The notes under the pieces: generated by a model
The model's database searches: none
Seen by the model: only the letters and a program-made list of their open reading frames with translations
What the model was told of the DNA's origin: nothing
In this document: positions 45,541 to 57,958 of the stretch, piece after piece
How positions within the stretch are numbered: the stretch's first letter is position 1
Layout of the letters: each line of letters starts with the position of its first letter
DNA from: Neonectria sp. B-13
Taxonomy: Eukaryota > Ascomycota > Sordariomycetes > Hypocreales > Nectriaceae
Assembly (NCBI GenBank): GCA_002682825.1
Contig: NOKP01000011.1
Coordinates: 992,420 to 1,056,419 of the forward strand
Direction: 5' to 3'
Length of the DNA: 64,000 nucleotides
Translations under genes and position numbers: made by a program

Positions 45541-47809
45541 ATGGGTAACGGCCAAGGAAAGCCCGTCGACCTCAATGGCGAAGGTACGTGAATCCGCACC
45601 TTCATCTCCATGTCCATCCCCATCCGCAGCCCGACCCCTCGCCTTGCTTTGCCCGTCCCACGCCAACCATCCTGTCTCCCACGTGTGCCCTGCATGGTGC
45701 GGCGTCCTTCCCGCCCTCGCGCCCCCGCCAATTGACGAGAGGATTACCGGCGTCGGCAACGCCCAAAGACAACACGGCGATATCGACGACGATAGCCAAA
45801 CTGCTTTGCTAAACCACGCTGACCCTCGCAGCAGTAAACCTGAACCACTTTCGCCTCTTGCGTGTCGTCGGCCGAGGCGCCTTCGGAAAGGTACGCATCG
45901 TCGAGCGCAAGGATACGAACCTGGCTTTCGCCCTCAAATACATCCGCAAAGATGAAGGTACGTCGCTGCATCCATCTCCCCCTCTCGTCCCACCGACTCC
46001 CCCGATTCTTGTCGTACGGCTCCCTCGCGCACCGTTTCTTGTCTCCGACCATGCCTTGTCCCTCCGCCCCCGAAGCACCCGTCCTCGGTCGCGCAATCTG
46101 TTCGCTCTGAGACTGATTTACCTTGCACAACCACAGTCGTACGATCCGAGAGCGTCCGCAATATCATCCGCGAACGCCGAATGCTCGAATATGTCAACCA
46201 CCCCTTCATCTGTAACTTGAGATACAGTTTTCAGGATATCGAATACATGTATGGCTCCCGCCGGCCTCTCACCGAGGTCTGTCATGTTAGTAGCTTACAA
46301 GTTGTATAGGTATCTCGTGGTCGATTTGATGAGTGGTGGCGACCTGCGATTCCACATCTCGAGAAAGACCTTCACCGAGGAGGCCGTCAGATTTTGGATT
46401 GCCGAGCTAGGCTGTGCCCTGAGATACATTCACCAACAGAATATCATCCATAGGGATGTCAAGCCCGATAACGTCCTCCTGGACGCCGATGGCCATGTCC
46501 ATTTGACCGATTTCGTACGCCTACGTTTCACGAGTCTGCAGAGTCAAAGTGCTAACAGCAAGCTAGAATGTCGCCTCAGACGTCGTCCCTGGGAGGACTT
46601 TGACGAGTAAATCCGGCACCCTCGCCTATCTTGCCCCCGAGGTATACGCTGGAAAGGGATACGATGTCCGTGCTGACTGGTGGTCACTGGGCGTTCTATT
46701 TTACGAGTGCATTTACAACAAGGTACGTCGCAAACGGGTGGTCCCTGAGCAGGCAGCGTCACTTTTGAGTCTGCTTGTGCGCTCAATTAACATGGCTAAC
46801 GTGACGAAAGCGACCCTTTGATGGAGGCTCCGAAGGCTCCCTCAGCTCGCAAATCCAGGCCGCCAACCCGAAGTACCCTGTCACCCAACCTCCTGTGTCA
46901 CTAGCCTGCCTCTACGCTATCGGCTCCGCCCTCGATCCTAACCGAGACACCCGCATGGGATCGACGTGGGAGAGCTTCATCAACCATGAGTTCTTCAAGG
47001 TTTTCGACTTTGATCACCTTGAGCAGAAGCGTATTGAGCCCATTTTCGTCCCCTCTTCAGAGAAGACCAACTTCGATGCCACATATGATCTGGAAGAGTT
47101 ACTCCTCGAAGAGGCGCCTCTCGAGGCTCGAGCTAGACGCCAAAAGCCGAGAGAGCGCTTAAAGGAGGATGCGACCGACAAGGAAATTCGCGAAGATGAG
47201 CTCTATCGGATGATTGACACTGACTTCCAGCCCTTCGACTACACGGTCGCTGCCTTTTTGAAGTGAGTTTGGCATCTTCGACCACCTCCCACATGTGCTA
47301 ACCGAAACAGGATCACGGAAGCCGCCGAAGGCATCAACGAAGAGGCGGTCCAAAACCAACAAAACCAACACGAACACGACCAGACTCCCCAGGCCATTAC
47401 GACCGATGAGGCAACGCCCATGCCCGCGACGAATGGGTCATATCAATCATCTCCTCTCAACCCGAGCACTAGCAATGAGAGCAGGCAAGGCCGTCCAGTC
47501 CGACCCGCCCCACCGCCACCCTATCAGAATGATTTCCGCACTCGGCACCACCCTATCATCGCCGGTCAGCGTGTCACAAGTCCCACTGGAGGCGTGCAGG
47601 TAACGTTGGACGGTGGTGGTAGTTGGTCGGAGTTGGCGCGCCAAGACGCCACCCTGCCCACAGATGCCAACAACACCGCGGACGGCAAGAATGAGGGCTC
47701 GGGCGGTATGTTCGGATTCCTGAAATCCAAAAAGGGCCGGACCAACAGCCCGAAACCCAAGGAGAGAGGCGTACTAGGCAAAGAAGGCGCTAGAGTTGTC
47801 ATCGGCTAG
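45541..47809 (+). CDS. AGC-family serine/threonine kinase, YANK/STK32 type
   Basis: Seven exons (45541-45583, 45835-45957, 46137-46248, 46310-46514, 46567-46722, 46811-47262, 47311-47809) join in frame to 529 residues. The N-terminus MGNGQGKP fits an N-myristoylation signal, so membrane attachment is likely. The kinase domain follows: glycine loop [18 protein letters not shown] with the ATP-binding Lys, HRDVKPDN catalytic loop, DFN in place of DFG (characteristic of YANK kinases), the activation-loop end [10 protein letters not shown], and [11 protein letters not shown]. Next come [11 protein letters not shown], an AGC-tail-like segment, and a long Pro/Gln-rich tail ending in a basic GFLKSKKGR region. 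YANK kinases are the least-studied AGC group; substrate unknown. A long upstream region suggests complex control. Confidence 0.92.
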
Positions 47810-49417
47810 AAGGGGGTCGCGGCTTATAATTGCTCATTTGCGCATCGGCAACGATGGATTGATACCCGGCCTTGCGACATGACTCCCGAGGATGGAGCTG
47901 GTCGATTCCTTCTTGGCAGAACGTCGCACTCAAACGGCAAACACAGAGCACGTAATAGCTCCCGCGGTACTCATCCAAGCCTTGGGCTCCAACCATTTAT
48001 TGTCACGAAGTCCTGGGCATGTGATGATCTACCCGCCCGACGCGCAAGGAATAGGGAGAGCTTAACTGAGCACGAAAGAAGAAACATCGGCGACGAGCAA
48101 CGGCCTCTTATCTCATTCATCCACACGGCGTTTCGGTCATGGTTTACGGCTGCACGCCACGCCGCTCGAGGCTAGACAGAGACTATCTTCACAAGAGCAG
48201 CTGTCGGCTTGTTGAGAGAAGTCGAAAGACATCGGAGACGTCATATATGGAGCTGTTTATCCGTCCCAGAAATCTATACACATACATACACCGACCATGT
48301 ACTGCAGCTGCACGGGCGTCCTTCATCAGCTTGGCCTGTGATATTTCCCTCACTTTGTTTTAGGATGCATGTCTGCACGTTCTGGGTTGGAATCATCACA
48401 TATTTGGCCATTTGGGATGTGTAAACGGGCAGAAAGAGGCGGAACATGGAAAGAGGGGGAGGGAGGCAATGGTGGTCTGCTACTATTTTTTGTTGGTCTA
48501 TTTGATCCTGAGAACACATTAGGAATAATACCCCTTTTCAAACTTGAACTTGAGATGCCTTGGTTCCGACTGAGACGTGATGTCTAGATGATCTTGGCAC
48601 AAGTGCCAAGATGTCGTCGGCGATTGCGTGACCTTTACATGGAGATATGGCATTTAGTATCGTGGTTCCAATGATTGGTAGGTGTGCTTGGAGCAACAAG
48701 TTGACATGGAAGCGGCAGTTGAAGCCTAACAAGCCAAGACTCCGCGTCTCAATTGCCGTCACATATATAGCACAGAGAGGAGAGGCTGGATGATGGAAGA
48801 ACTAATGAGATTTGCCAGTAACACACAAGACTCATATGGGAGATTATTCCTAACTGTCCTTGCCCCTCTCACGTATCCCCGTTGATGTACAGACAGACAA
48901 CTCGTTTACCATCGGGACTCTCATGTAGGACGACCCCGACGTAGTTATCACCGTTGTCGTCCTATCGCACGACTGCTCTCGTTCAACCCCACGTCCATTC
49001 TTTGGCACCCGTTAAATCCAAACTCATCACTCAAATACTCGTGGCGAAAGCACCATAGCTCTGGAAAGTGAAAAGCAACCGCAAAGCCAAAGGAATGAAG
49101 GAGAGAAACCCCAAATCACGGGGGGGCAAAAAGGCCTCGAAATATGCCTAGCTTCTGAACAGGTAGCGCCATTGGCGGCTAATGGGTGTGAGATGCCCTA
49201 TATAGCCAACCCTCCCCCCTTTCTCGGATATAAAGAAAAAGCCTGCCACTAATCCATGGGGGAAAAAGCATGCGCAAAAAAACCGAGACAACCCATCAAA
49301 TGTGTTTTCCGAACCCATCCCTTCTGTTGTAAACGCCATGGCCCGTTGCTTGCTCCTGGTCCGTCCGGGGCTTGCTTGTAATGTACAGCCATCCGTCGAG
49401 TGTGCCAACTCCATGGA
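47810..49417. other. convergent spacer between kinase and yap1
   Basis: About 1.6 kb between two converging stop codons, containing both 3' regions. No coding frame of merit was found. Confidence 0.5.
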
Positions 49418-51299
49418 TCATCGCTTAACACCTGTTGCCGACGGCAGGGTTCGGGCCTTATCATCTGACTTGATTTCGACACCAAGTTGCTCCGCCACGC
49501 AGCTCTTTGATACCTCCTTGCCCATGTACTTGGACAAAATGGTATCAAAGTCTGTCTCTCCCACCACGGGACCAGTACCGGAGCACTTGGCCTTCTTGGT
49601 GAGTTCTGAGCAGAGACCATCAAGGTCAAACTCGCCGTTCTGCGCCTTCGGACAGGACTGGAGTTTCTCCCTACGAAGGTTGTTAGAATTGAGCATGTGT
49701 GGATATGTCTTTGCTGGGGCGTACCAGAGCTGGTTGCAGTTCATGTTATCCCTCTTGAGAGGTTCGTCATCCATATCCTGCTGGGCATCAATCTCGTCGA
49801 TGAGATTCTTCTTGTGGGCGGGTGCAGCCTTGGCAGCAGCGTTGGGGCTAGGAGCCACGTTGTATGGCGTGAAGAAGTCCGAATCAAGAGCGTCGTTGAA
49901 GAAATCGTCAAACGATGGGTTTGACAGAACGTTCTCCTGAGGCTCCCGATAGTCGCCAAAGAGCTGAGGGTCAAACTGGCCGCCATTCTGCTGAGCAAGC
50001 CAGTCGAAATTGGTGCTGCTCAAGTCGACATTAGAGAAGCGCGAAGCTGGTTCGTTGTGGGAGACGGATGGGTGCTCCTCGCCGATAGTGGTGAGTGTTT
50101 CGACAGGCTTAAAGCCCATCGGGGACTGGGTAAAAGGCTCAGGAGAGGTGCCGCAGGACGAGCTAGGGCCGGTGTTCGAGTGAGACGATGCCGAAGGGGA
50201 ACTTGTCGCACCACCGACGCTGAAGTTGCCAGAATCGAGGCTCGCCCGTGAGACATTAGTGGCTGAGCTAGACATGGAGGGGCTGAAGACACCCGAGAAC
50301 TTGGAAAGATCCTGCGGGGATGTGTGGCCGTTGGGGCCGTGGGTGGGTGTGGCGGCTGAGACCTGCTGGTGCGGGCTGGTGGGTTGGGAGGCTGGCTTCT
50401 GCGACTTGGTGGTCGGAAGAGGCCCCGGCAGCATACCGAATTTGGGGAACTCGAACTGGAAGTTGACGTCACTGAGGTTGTTGACGGCAGCGTTGCCGAA
50501 GGGGACCTTTTCACGGGGAATGGCCTTGGGGTTTGCCATGACGCTGACCCGCTGCTTGTACTGATGGAGCTCGCTTGTCATCCGATCGACCTTGGCACGC
50601 AGCATGGAGTTCTCATGGTTGGCAGCCTCGGACGCCTTCTCAAGCTCATCAACCTTAGTCTCAAGATCTTTGAGGTGTCTCTCCTTGCGCTCTCTGAAAG
50701 CGCGCTGGGCGGCTCGGTTCTGGGCCTTTCGCTTCTGTAAAGTGGATTAGTAATTGAACCAAGTATGTTCACGAGAGCCGGGGCGTAACAAGGCATACCG
50801 AACTGGGTTCTGAGGTGAGGGGCTTGCGACCAGGCTTCTTGGGCACCTTATCGGTGCTCTCACGGCGCTTGGGGTCGTTGCCCGGGCTGTCCTCGTCGTC
50901 CTCATCGTCAGGGTGACTGCGCTTTTCGTTACCCTCGTTCTCTGTAGACTCTGAGCCGGCGGAGGTGCGAGCAGGGAGATCTCCAATCATCTTGGCGTGT
51001 TCATCGGCGTTGCCGGCGAAGGAGAAATCGAAGCTGGAATCGCCAAAGTCGTAGTCGTAGTTGTCGAGATAGGGACTTTCCTGGTAGGCGTGGTGGTGTC
51101 CAGCCTTCGACTGGACGGGGGAATTCTCAAAGGAAGTAGGCGACATCGACATGGAATTGGATGCGGGTGCAGGCGCAGGCACGGGAGAGCCAGCAAGCTG
51201 CTGCTTGTTGGAGTTGAGGGCGGCGAAGAGCAGGCCCTGCTGTTGCGGGGTCAAGAGGAAGTTTGGTGGCAAGGAACCGCCAGTGCCTGTGGAAGCCAT
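49418..51299 (-). CDS. yap1: AP-1-like bZIP transcription factor Yap1 (oxidative-stress regulator)
   Basis: Redox-sensing bZIP activator. Oxidation of its cysteine-rich domains masks the export signal, so it accumulates in the nucleus and induces antioxidant genes. Exons 50799-51299, 49725-50734 and 49418-49670 give 587 residues. The bZIP begins at residue 168 (KRKAQNRAAQRAFRERKERH) with the fungal AP-1 signature NRAAQRAFR, followed by the leucine-zipper heptads. A short n-CRD-like SSSCGTSPEPF lies mid-protein. The C-terminal CRD carries Cys in NCNQLW, LQSCPK, GLCSE and KAKC, with the CSE motif of the nuclear-export region, then SCVAEQLGVE. Intron 2 (49671-49724) is 54 nt, leaves the frame open, and sits inside the c-CRD. 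Confidence 0.95.
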
Positions 51300-51751
51300 C
51301 GCGAAGGGTTTAAGCGACGGGTGGTGAAAGCGGGGGCGAAGCGAAGCGATGGCAGTCGCGAGACGTGGCGAGAAGGAGCGAGGATGGCGAGAGCGAGGGT
51401 GATGGCGAGGGCAGGAATATCAAAGCAAGCTCTCTGCCGTCCGGAGGCTCGGAGGCTCGGAGGAGGGGGGGGCAAAGAGCCTGGGGAGCGGCGACGTCGG
51501 CGTGTACAGGCGCCGGAGCGGTGGCGGGAGGGCGGAAAGGCTCAGGCGCAAAGGCGCAAAAGCGTGGAAATCAGACGAGGAATCGAAACAGCAGTCTGAA
51601 GTCCCGGGCGGGGGGACGTTGTAAGGGTGATGATGCAGAACAAGAGGTTCGCAGGAGCAGTGGGATTGATGATGTCAAGTGGCCAAGTTGGATGATGATG
51701 AAATGGCTGCGATGGCCTGGGTGAGGCGGGATGGAGCGAGCGGAAGGTGAG

Positions 51752-51802
51752 GTACAGTGAACGTTCCACTGTACTGGGTCGCAAAAGCCACTGTACTTGG
51801 TC
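51752..51802. repeat. inverted plus direct repeat in yap1 upstream region
   Basis: GTACAGTG (51752-51759) and CACTGTAC (51767-51774) form a perfect inverted repeat around a 7-nt centre. The right arm recurs as a direct copy: CCACTGTACTGGGTC at 51766-51780 and CCACTGTACTTGGTC at 51788-51802. It lies about 450-500 bp before the yap1 start. It could be a dimeric regulator site or chance. Confidence 0.6.
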
Positions 51803-51866
51803 GGCCACCTCGCTGCTGGCTAGACTTCCAAACTCCCTTGACTCCGGAGACCGTAAGGGTAGGCCG

Positions 51867-51914
51867 GCGTGCGCGCAAGCGTGCAGGCGTACAAGCGTGC
51901 AGGCGTGCAGGCGG
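51867..51914. repeat. GCGTGCAGGC/GCGTACAAGC minisatellite
   Basis: Five imperfect copies of a 10-nt unit (GCGTGCAGGC and GCGTACAAGC variants) lie upstream of yap1. Simple tandem repeat. Confidence 0.75.
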
Positions 51915-54127
51915 AGCAGGGGTTGAAACGCAAATGATCAAAGACGAGAACAATTTTCTTGCTGCCTGAGTCACAAAGAATGCTTCTAGTTGCTTCCGCG
52001 TAGGGCAGTGGGCAGTTCGAGGAGAGGTTGAGAGTGCTGAGTGCTGCGCCTGAGGTGGAGGCGAATGGAAGAGGCCATCTGAATGTCAATTTGTCAGCCG
52101 GACAGTCATTGCGGCCGTCCCACGACGCACTATCCTTTCCCTTTGGAATCAATCCTCCCAATCCTGGCTGCTTCGGTGCTCAGTGCTGACTCCCCCCGCC
52201 CCCTCCTCCGTCCTCAGCCGTTAACTCGCTCACACCTTCTAGTACTCCGTACCTCACACTTGAAAGTACCTCTTCACGCACCCAATAATAAACTGGCTCT
52301 CGGGCGCCGACTCCCGTCCCCATGCAAAACAGCACAGAACGAAGTCAGCCATCCCTATCCATTGGCCTGTTTTCCCTCGACAACACAGTGCTTCTCCCCC
52401 GCAGACTGATAAACCACGCTCGGCAGCTCCGGCACGTTCTGCTTCGAGAGCCGCTACGTATTAATTGACACACCCACGCCCTTCCACGCCCGGTTCCGGG
52501 TTCCCAGGGTCTCCTCTCTCCCCTCAGAGTCAGTGCCCTCGCTGACCTCTGATGCGGCCCTCGCATGCCGTACCAACCCAGCTTATAATCGCATGGTCCA
52601 CGAATGCGAAGTCGTTTGACCTGTCTTTTCTCGACTCACCTCTCAACGATCCTCCGCCCCAAAACATGGCGCATACTGGACTCTGATGCCGGCTATAACG
52701 CCCTCACCATCCCGCGTCGTGGGAATCTTCAACACCATCCAGCGTGGCATCTACATGCAGCCATCGACGCCCCTCTACCCGAATCGTCCGACCTGTCTCT
52801 AACTCTGCAGTCATCCTCGCTGACGGATTGGCCAAAGCATTCCCCAGTTTGACCAGCCTATCAGTGTGAATCCGTGCTTGGGACCGGCCTAAGCTACTAA
52901 CGTCTGAAAGTCTCTCGATCCGCAACTGGCCAAGGCACCAACCCCGCGATATATCCTTATCGCCGAAGCCCATCGCCGAAAACGCTTTGATCGCCGTGTT
53001 CATACCCCGGCCTCCCGGAATTTAGAACAATGTCTCGGACTTTGCCACCTCGTGCATGACATTCTCGAAGGGGACCAATAGGCATGCGTCCCACCATCGC
53101 TGGCTGAAGAGTCTCCGGCTATCGAATCTTCCTATTTCCCAACGATATTGCCGTTGCTAGGTCGCATCCCATGGATTTTATGGGTGGTACATGTTTCTCG
53201 TTTCCTTCCGGAACTGGTAGCTTCGCCAGCTTCGCCGAGCCTCACCCTTATCTCCAACGGCTGGCTGCCTGCTTAAATGTGACCATGATTGCGATGCGAC
53301 GACGTAGGAGGATGTGCATGTCTCACACAGTATCTACTTTAGGCTCTGGTTTTGGGCGCACTCGCATTGAGTCATGTGCCGAATCTTGGATACCCATCGA
53401 ATCGCTCATCTTTGCGTCACCTCCACGAAGCGAGAGCTTTTGGTCTGAATCGTAACCATTGTGGCACATAACTAAGGCCCGCAAGGGATGTATATGATGA
53501 ACTGGTTAGATTGCATCTTGAATAAATTTTGGAAACGAACGTCTGGCATCACAGGGTAGTATCGACTCCGATGCCCAGACATCAAATCGGTACTGCGGCA
53601 AGGCACCGCAGAGCCGCAAAGCTTGTTCGCATCGAAGACTTCTTTTTGGAGAGACCAATGTGGGAGACTTGCAAGGTTGTTATGATTTAGGTACGCTTAG
53701 GTCTTACAACTTAGGAGCTAACAATGCCATTGAGATATTGTTGTACGTCTTTGAACGATTGGTCCGTGTCGAACAGCTTCAACTGTATAACGACTTGCCT
53801 GCTTGCTAATTATATGCTGTAATATTGTGTTAAGAATTATCCATCGGGGACGGTTGGAACACGTCCTAAACTAAAGTGAATATTTAAACATGCTTCTAAC
53901 ATCTCAAGTACTAAACTGCAAAACGGGACGCTCGTCTTGAGTGCTTCAGTATTGTCGAATATCCATGTCAGCAATGCACATTCAAATGGTCACAAAGGCG
54001 AATATAATTGATGGTGACAATGTGTCTGTATTGGATATCATTGCTGAATCTAAATTAATCCGACCCAGGATGTGTCAACATCTCCATTGAACTCCATTTC
54101 ATTGATTGCATTATGCTTCGAAGTTGC

Positions 54128-54402
54128 TTAGTTCTTGGCGATCTCCTTGTGGACGGCGGCCTTGTTCTCGTGGCCGTGCTGGTCGACCTTGTCGCCGAGG
54201 GCATCGACGGCAGCGGAGGCACTGGGTATTGTGTTAGTGATGGCTGAACAAGAATGTTGCGATCGGGGCTGTAGGCTTACCGGGTGCCGATGGGAGCGTT
54301 GCTGTCCTTGGCAACCTCCTTGTTGCCCTCCTTGGAAACGGCAGAGACGGCGCCCTGAACGGTCTCAGCGACGTAGTTGACGGCTTGCTTGGCAGACTCC
54401 AT
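54128..54402 (-). CDS. ccg-1: glucose-repressible / clock-controlled small protein CCG-1 (GRG-1)
   Basis: Small hydrophilic protein whose Neurospora homologue is among the most abundant transcripts under glucose starvation, stress and circadian control; molecular role unknown. Exons 54281-54402 and 54128-54221 (59-nt intron) give 71 residues, the same length as the Neurospora protein. The sequence begins MESAKQAVNYVAETVQG, contains the hallmark KEGNKEVAKDSNAPIGTR, and ends with VHKEIAKN, an LEA-like amphipathic pattern. The leader just upstream is CA-rich and pyrimidine-rich with almost no G (54403-54500, minus sense), typical of highly expressed fungal genes. A GCGGGG word near 54590, fitting the CreA consensus SYGGRG, could mediate glucose repression, though such words are common by chance. 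Confidence 0.93.
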
Positions 54403-56336
54403 TGTGAAAGTGTTTGTGGTTTGTGGGGGTTGTTGGTTGGGAAAGTTGTGGTGATTGATTGAAGAGTTGTGAGTGAGTTGATGATGAAGGAAAAGTGCTT
54501 GAGGTGGGATGTGCTTGGGTTTAAGTAGGCAATTCGAGCTTCAATGCCTCAACAAGGAATTCGCGATGGAGCCTAATGTCCTCGCGGCGGGGTTCTGCTG
54601 CATTCGATCTCGTGAAGGTACTGCCTGTTAGGGGAGTCATACGCACCAGGGGCTTTTCCCCAATTCCACTATCATTCAACACTTTGGTGTCACTGATTCG
54701 GAGAGCACAACTGGGAGTCGTGACGTCAGAGAAGGTGTTCAAGACAGTCAATATGGATAGCTACGTCATTAGACCCCACGGTGGCTGTTCCGGTGGGAGG
54801 ATCTCCAGCTAAGCATGGGCAGCCTGTCAGGAAGCGGCAAAGACGACATTCGGGGCCTGAGCGTGTCGTGCATACCAGGCACAGCTGCCGGGAACGGTTC
54901 TTTGGCAGCGACTTGTCACTCCCTAAGCCGGGAGCGCTACAAGAGAAGGTGGTGATGCTTCGGCTTAGGAGACGAACAAGGGGCCCCACCGTCTCAGGGT
55001 CGCGTATGTGATTGGCTATACGGAGCTCCGCCGACGCATCATGACCGCATCACTCTACCTATGGCTAGACTAAAGATCAACCAAGCTATTAGGGGGTGAC
55101 GCCGCGCAAGACAACATGTTGTTGAACCAATCGAGAAACATTGCACTTGCCGAGGTTACTCCCGTTGCTTGCTAGGTTGACTTGCGATCGAGATCACAGA
55201 ATAATGCCCCTCAGTTTGGCTTTCTGTTTGCGTGCGTGACCACCAAAACAAGAGACTTCTGACGTCAGTAGATCCATGGCATGTGGCGGGCAACCCCTGG
55301 AATCCCGGATGTCTTCACCAACACCAGAAGATGAAACAAGGTTCACTCAAACACGTGGGAGCGTGGTCCCTTACTCAGGTTCGAATCATCAAAGTCCCTG
55401 AAGGGTTCAGTGATGATCATCCCTCGGCTGATATCCCCGCCTGATGTATGATGTATCACCAAGACGTTGCTACGCAGCTCGATTTGGACGAAGATAACGG
55501 AAATGTGTTGCAGTGGTCAGCATCACTCGTTTCCCTCTGGTTCTATGTCGAGCCAGCGTGGAAAAGATTTGACCAGTGCCCGTTGATTCAAGATATTGTC
55601 AGAATAAAGGTGATCAACATGAAGCTGGCTTGCATGGTAAATCGAAGTCACTTGTGAAACGCTTCCAGGCTTGTGTAAGCGGAGACAATGACCATCTCCG
55701 GAAGCCAGAACCATGAAGACATGACAGTTAAAGCAGGGTAGGAGGGAAAACGAGTCATCCATGGGAGATATGGGTTATACCACCAGACACGTCGTCCATT
55801 TCTCCCCCATCCTTGCAGTAGAGGAGGACACCGCTCTTAGGCCAGTTGCCCAAATTGGCTCAGGGTAGGCTCAGACAGGTTGATGCTTGTTGGATGAACA
55901 CATGTCTTCGACATTGAAAGGATGCATCTTCGAGATCAGTGACAACATTTGGATGGATTCATGCAGACCACAAGTCTCGGGGTGAGTTAGTCCTTTGTTG
56001 ATGAAGGTTGTTCTTCGGCGTTAATTGTCGTGGGTATGTATGATGATGGCGGCACGTGTAAGTTGGGATGCGCTCGTGTGACAGTTGCTGTCACAGTCAC
56101 GTGAATCTGATACTGGCCCGTGCCCCGGCCCCACCGAACCCCGCGGCCACCCGGTCAGGAGGTGAGGCTCCAAGGTCGGTCAACACGTCGAAGAAGGGAC
56201 ACAACGACGCTACAGCTCAAGCTCGACACTCTCCTGAGCGCCCTACTACGACGCCGATTTGTTTTTATAAGGGGGTGTATAAAGCACCGGGGAATTCGAG
56301 TTTAACGCCATTTGCCACAGCGCATAGCCCGCCACC
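54403..56336. other. divergent spacer, ccg-1 promoter and BSD-gene promoter
   Basis: About 1.9 kb between divergent start codons. ccg-1 homologues have long regulated promoters, and much of this may serve it. No supported gene. Confidence 0.5.
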
Positions 56337-57958
56337 ATGGATCTTGCCTACGACCACATCCAGGAGGACGCGTATGCCAAGAAGGAACCGGTCGAGTCCA
56401 AGGATGGCTCCAAGCCGGCGGAGGGTCATTCTTCTCTGAATGACGACTTTCAGGAAGCTTACAAGGCTTTCTCCAATAGCCCATGGGGCGCCAAGCTTGG
56501 CGGGTTCTTGGGCAACGTGGTCAAGCAGGTGTGCTAATCTGCATTGACTTGCAGATGGTGTCTCTAACGTGTCCAGGGCGGATCGGTCGTCACCCAAGCT
56601 CAGAAGGAGTTGGCGGAAGTGGGCGAAGATGCTACCAAGGGACTTACGGGCCTTCGCGAAACGTTGATCAGCCACACCCGAAATCTATCCCTGAACGTTC
56701 CGACTGTTTTGGCCACCAGCTCCAAGGATGAAGAAGATGATCAGTCTACTCCGACCAGGGCCACGGCAGAAGGCTCGCAGCAGTCCGAAACTGTCCTTTC
56801 CCGACTTCGCTTCGAGGCTGCGAAGCGTCTCAAAGACATTCAGAAAGCCGAGGACGCCGCAGACGAGGCCCTTCTCCGATTTGGCAGCAATGTTCGGGAC
56901 TACCTCCGCGATGCGGTCAGCATTGCCGCCCCACAGGCGAACGATCAGAGCGGCACCGTGCTCTTCGAGAGTAAGGATGCGCAGGGCAAGAGGGTGATCC
57001 ACGCTTCAAGATTCGATGCACAACTGCATGTGATACACACTACGACGGAGAGCTTCAACAAAGACCCCAGCGGGGCCGAGTTCGATTCATGGGCCAAGAA
57101 TTTCGACGTCGATAATAAGACACCTGATATCAACAGTGATTTGCAAAAGTACCCTGACTTGCGGACTACTATGGAGAAGCTTGTTCCGGCTCAGATTCCC
57201 TACGCCGATTTCTGGAAGCGCTACTACTTCCTCCGTCATGGTATTGAGACTGCCGACGCCAGGCGACGAGACCTCCTCAAGGGTGAGTTGTTGTCAGTTG
57301 TTCCTGACATGTATGTGCTAACAGATATGCAGCGGCCTCTGCCGAGGACGAAATTGGCTGGGGCGACGATGACTCCGATGAGGAAGAGGAGGAAGCAAAG
57401 GAAGTGAAGGAAGTGAACAAAGGGAAGGCAGTGGAGGAAGTGAAGGTGGCGGAGGAAGTGAAGCCAGTGAAGGAAGTGGAGCCAGTGAAGGAAGCAAAGC
57501 CAGTGCAGGAAGTGAAGGAAGTGAAGCCGGTGCAGGAAGTGAAGGAAGTGAAGCCGGTGCAGGAAGTGAAGGAAGTGAAGCCAGTGAAGGAAGAGAAGGA
57601 AGCCAAGGAAGCCAAGGAATCTGACGAATCCGACGAATCCGACGACGATTCAGAGGACGATTCAGATGACGATGATTCCGATGACGATTCCGAGGATGAT
57701 TCTGAGGACGAGTCTTCCACCGTTAAGACCAAACCCGCCACCAAGACCGCTTCTGCAGGATCTTCGACTACCATCCACCCGCCGACCAAGAACCTCCTGA
57801 AGCCGGGTGCACCCCGAAAGTCCAACGATGAGAAATCGCAGGCCGACAGCGAAGCTAGCTACGATGTCGTTGGTGCAACATCGGGCAAGACGACCCAAAC
57901 CCCAAACAGCCCCAAGGACTCGAAGAAGGGGGAGGACAGTGACGATGACTGGGAATAG
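56337..57958 (+). CDS. BSD-domain protein with acidic repeat tail
   Basis: Exons 56337-56528, 56577-57282 and 57333-57958 join to 507 residues. The start has a textbook context (CCACCATGG). The N-terminal 170 residues are helical and charged. The BSD domain (about residues 235-290) shows the family's Phe-Trp: [15 protein letters not shown], preceded by [18 protein letters not shown] domains occur in TFIIH p62 and in synapse-associated proteins. The C-terminal third is low-complexity: imperfect repeats of KEVKPVQEV (57430-57600), then Asp/Glu/Ser-rich tracts, and a final acidic DSDDDWE. The role is unknown; the single BSD without a PH domain makes a TFIIH subunit unlikely. A 13-G run (57964-57976) follows directly after the stop. 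Confidence 0.88.
57430..57600 (+). repeat. coding tandem repeat in the BSD-domain gene
   Basis: GAAGTGAAGCC(A/G)GTG(A/C)A(A/G)-type units encode repeated [15 protein letters not shown]. Copies in the middle are near-identical at the DNA level, so copy number is likely to vary between strains. Confidence 0.8.

Larger units (their letters stand above)
51300..54127. other. intergenic: yap1 promoter and further spacer
   Basis: About 2.8 kb. The first 700 bp upstream of yap1 contain an inverted repeat (51752-51774) and a minisatellite (51867-51914). From about 53460 the sequence becomes AT-rich. A minus-strand frame near 53000 was considered and rejected. No gene is called. Confidence 0.5.

Noticed and set aside
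52704..53160. Minus-strand frame with a Gly-rich segment (IPGGRGMNTAIKAF) recalling the PfkB sugar-kinase start
   Set aside because: An in-frame stop lies just before it and the following sequence lacks any PfkB signature; the resemblance is too short.
57277..57825. 182-codon minus-strand Ser/Thr-rich frame
   Set aside because: Antisense of the VKEVKPVQE and Asp/Glu repeats in the BSD gene; repeat composition explains it.
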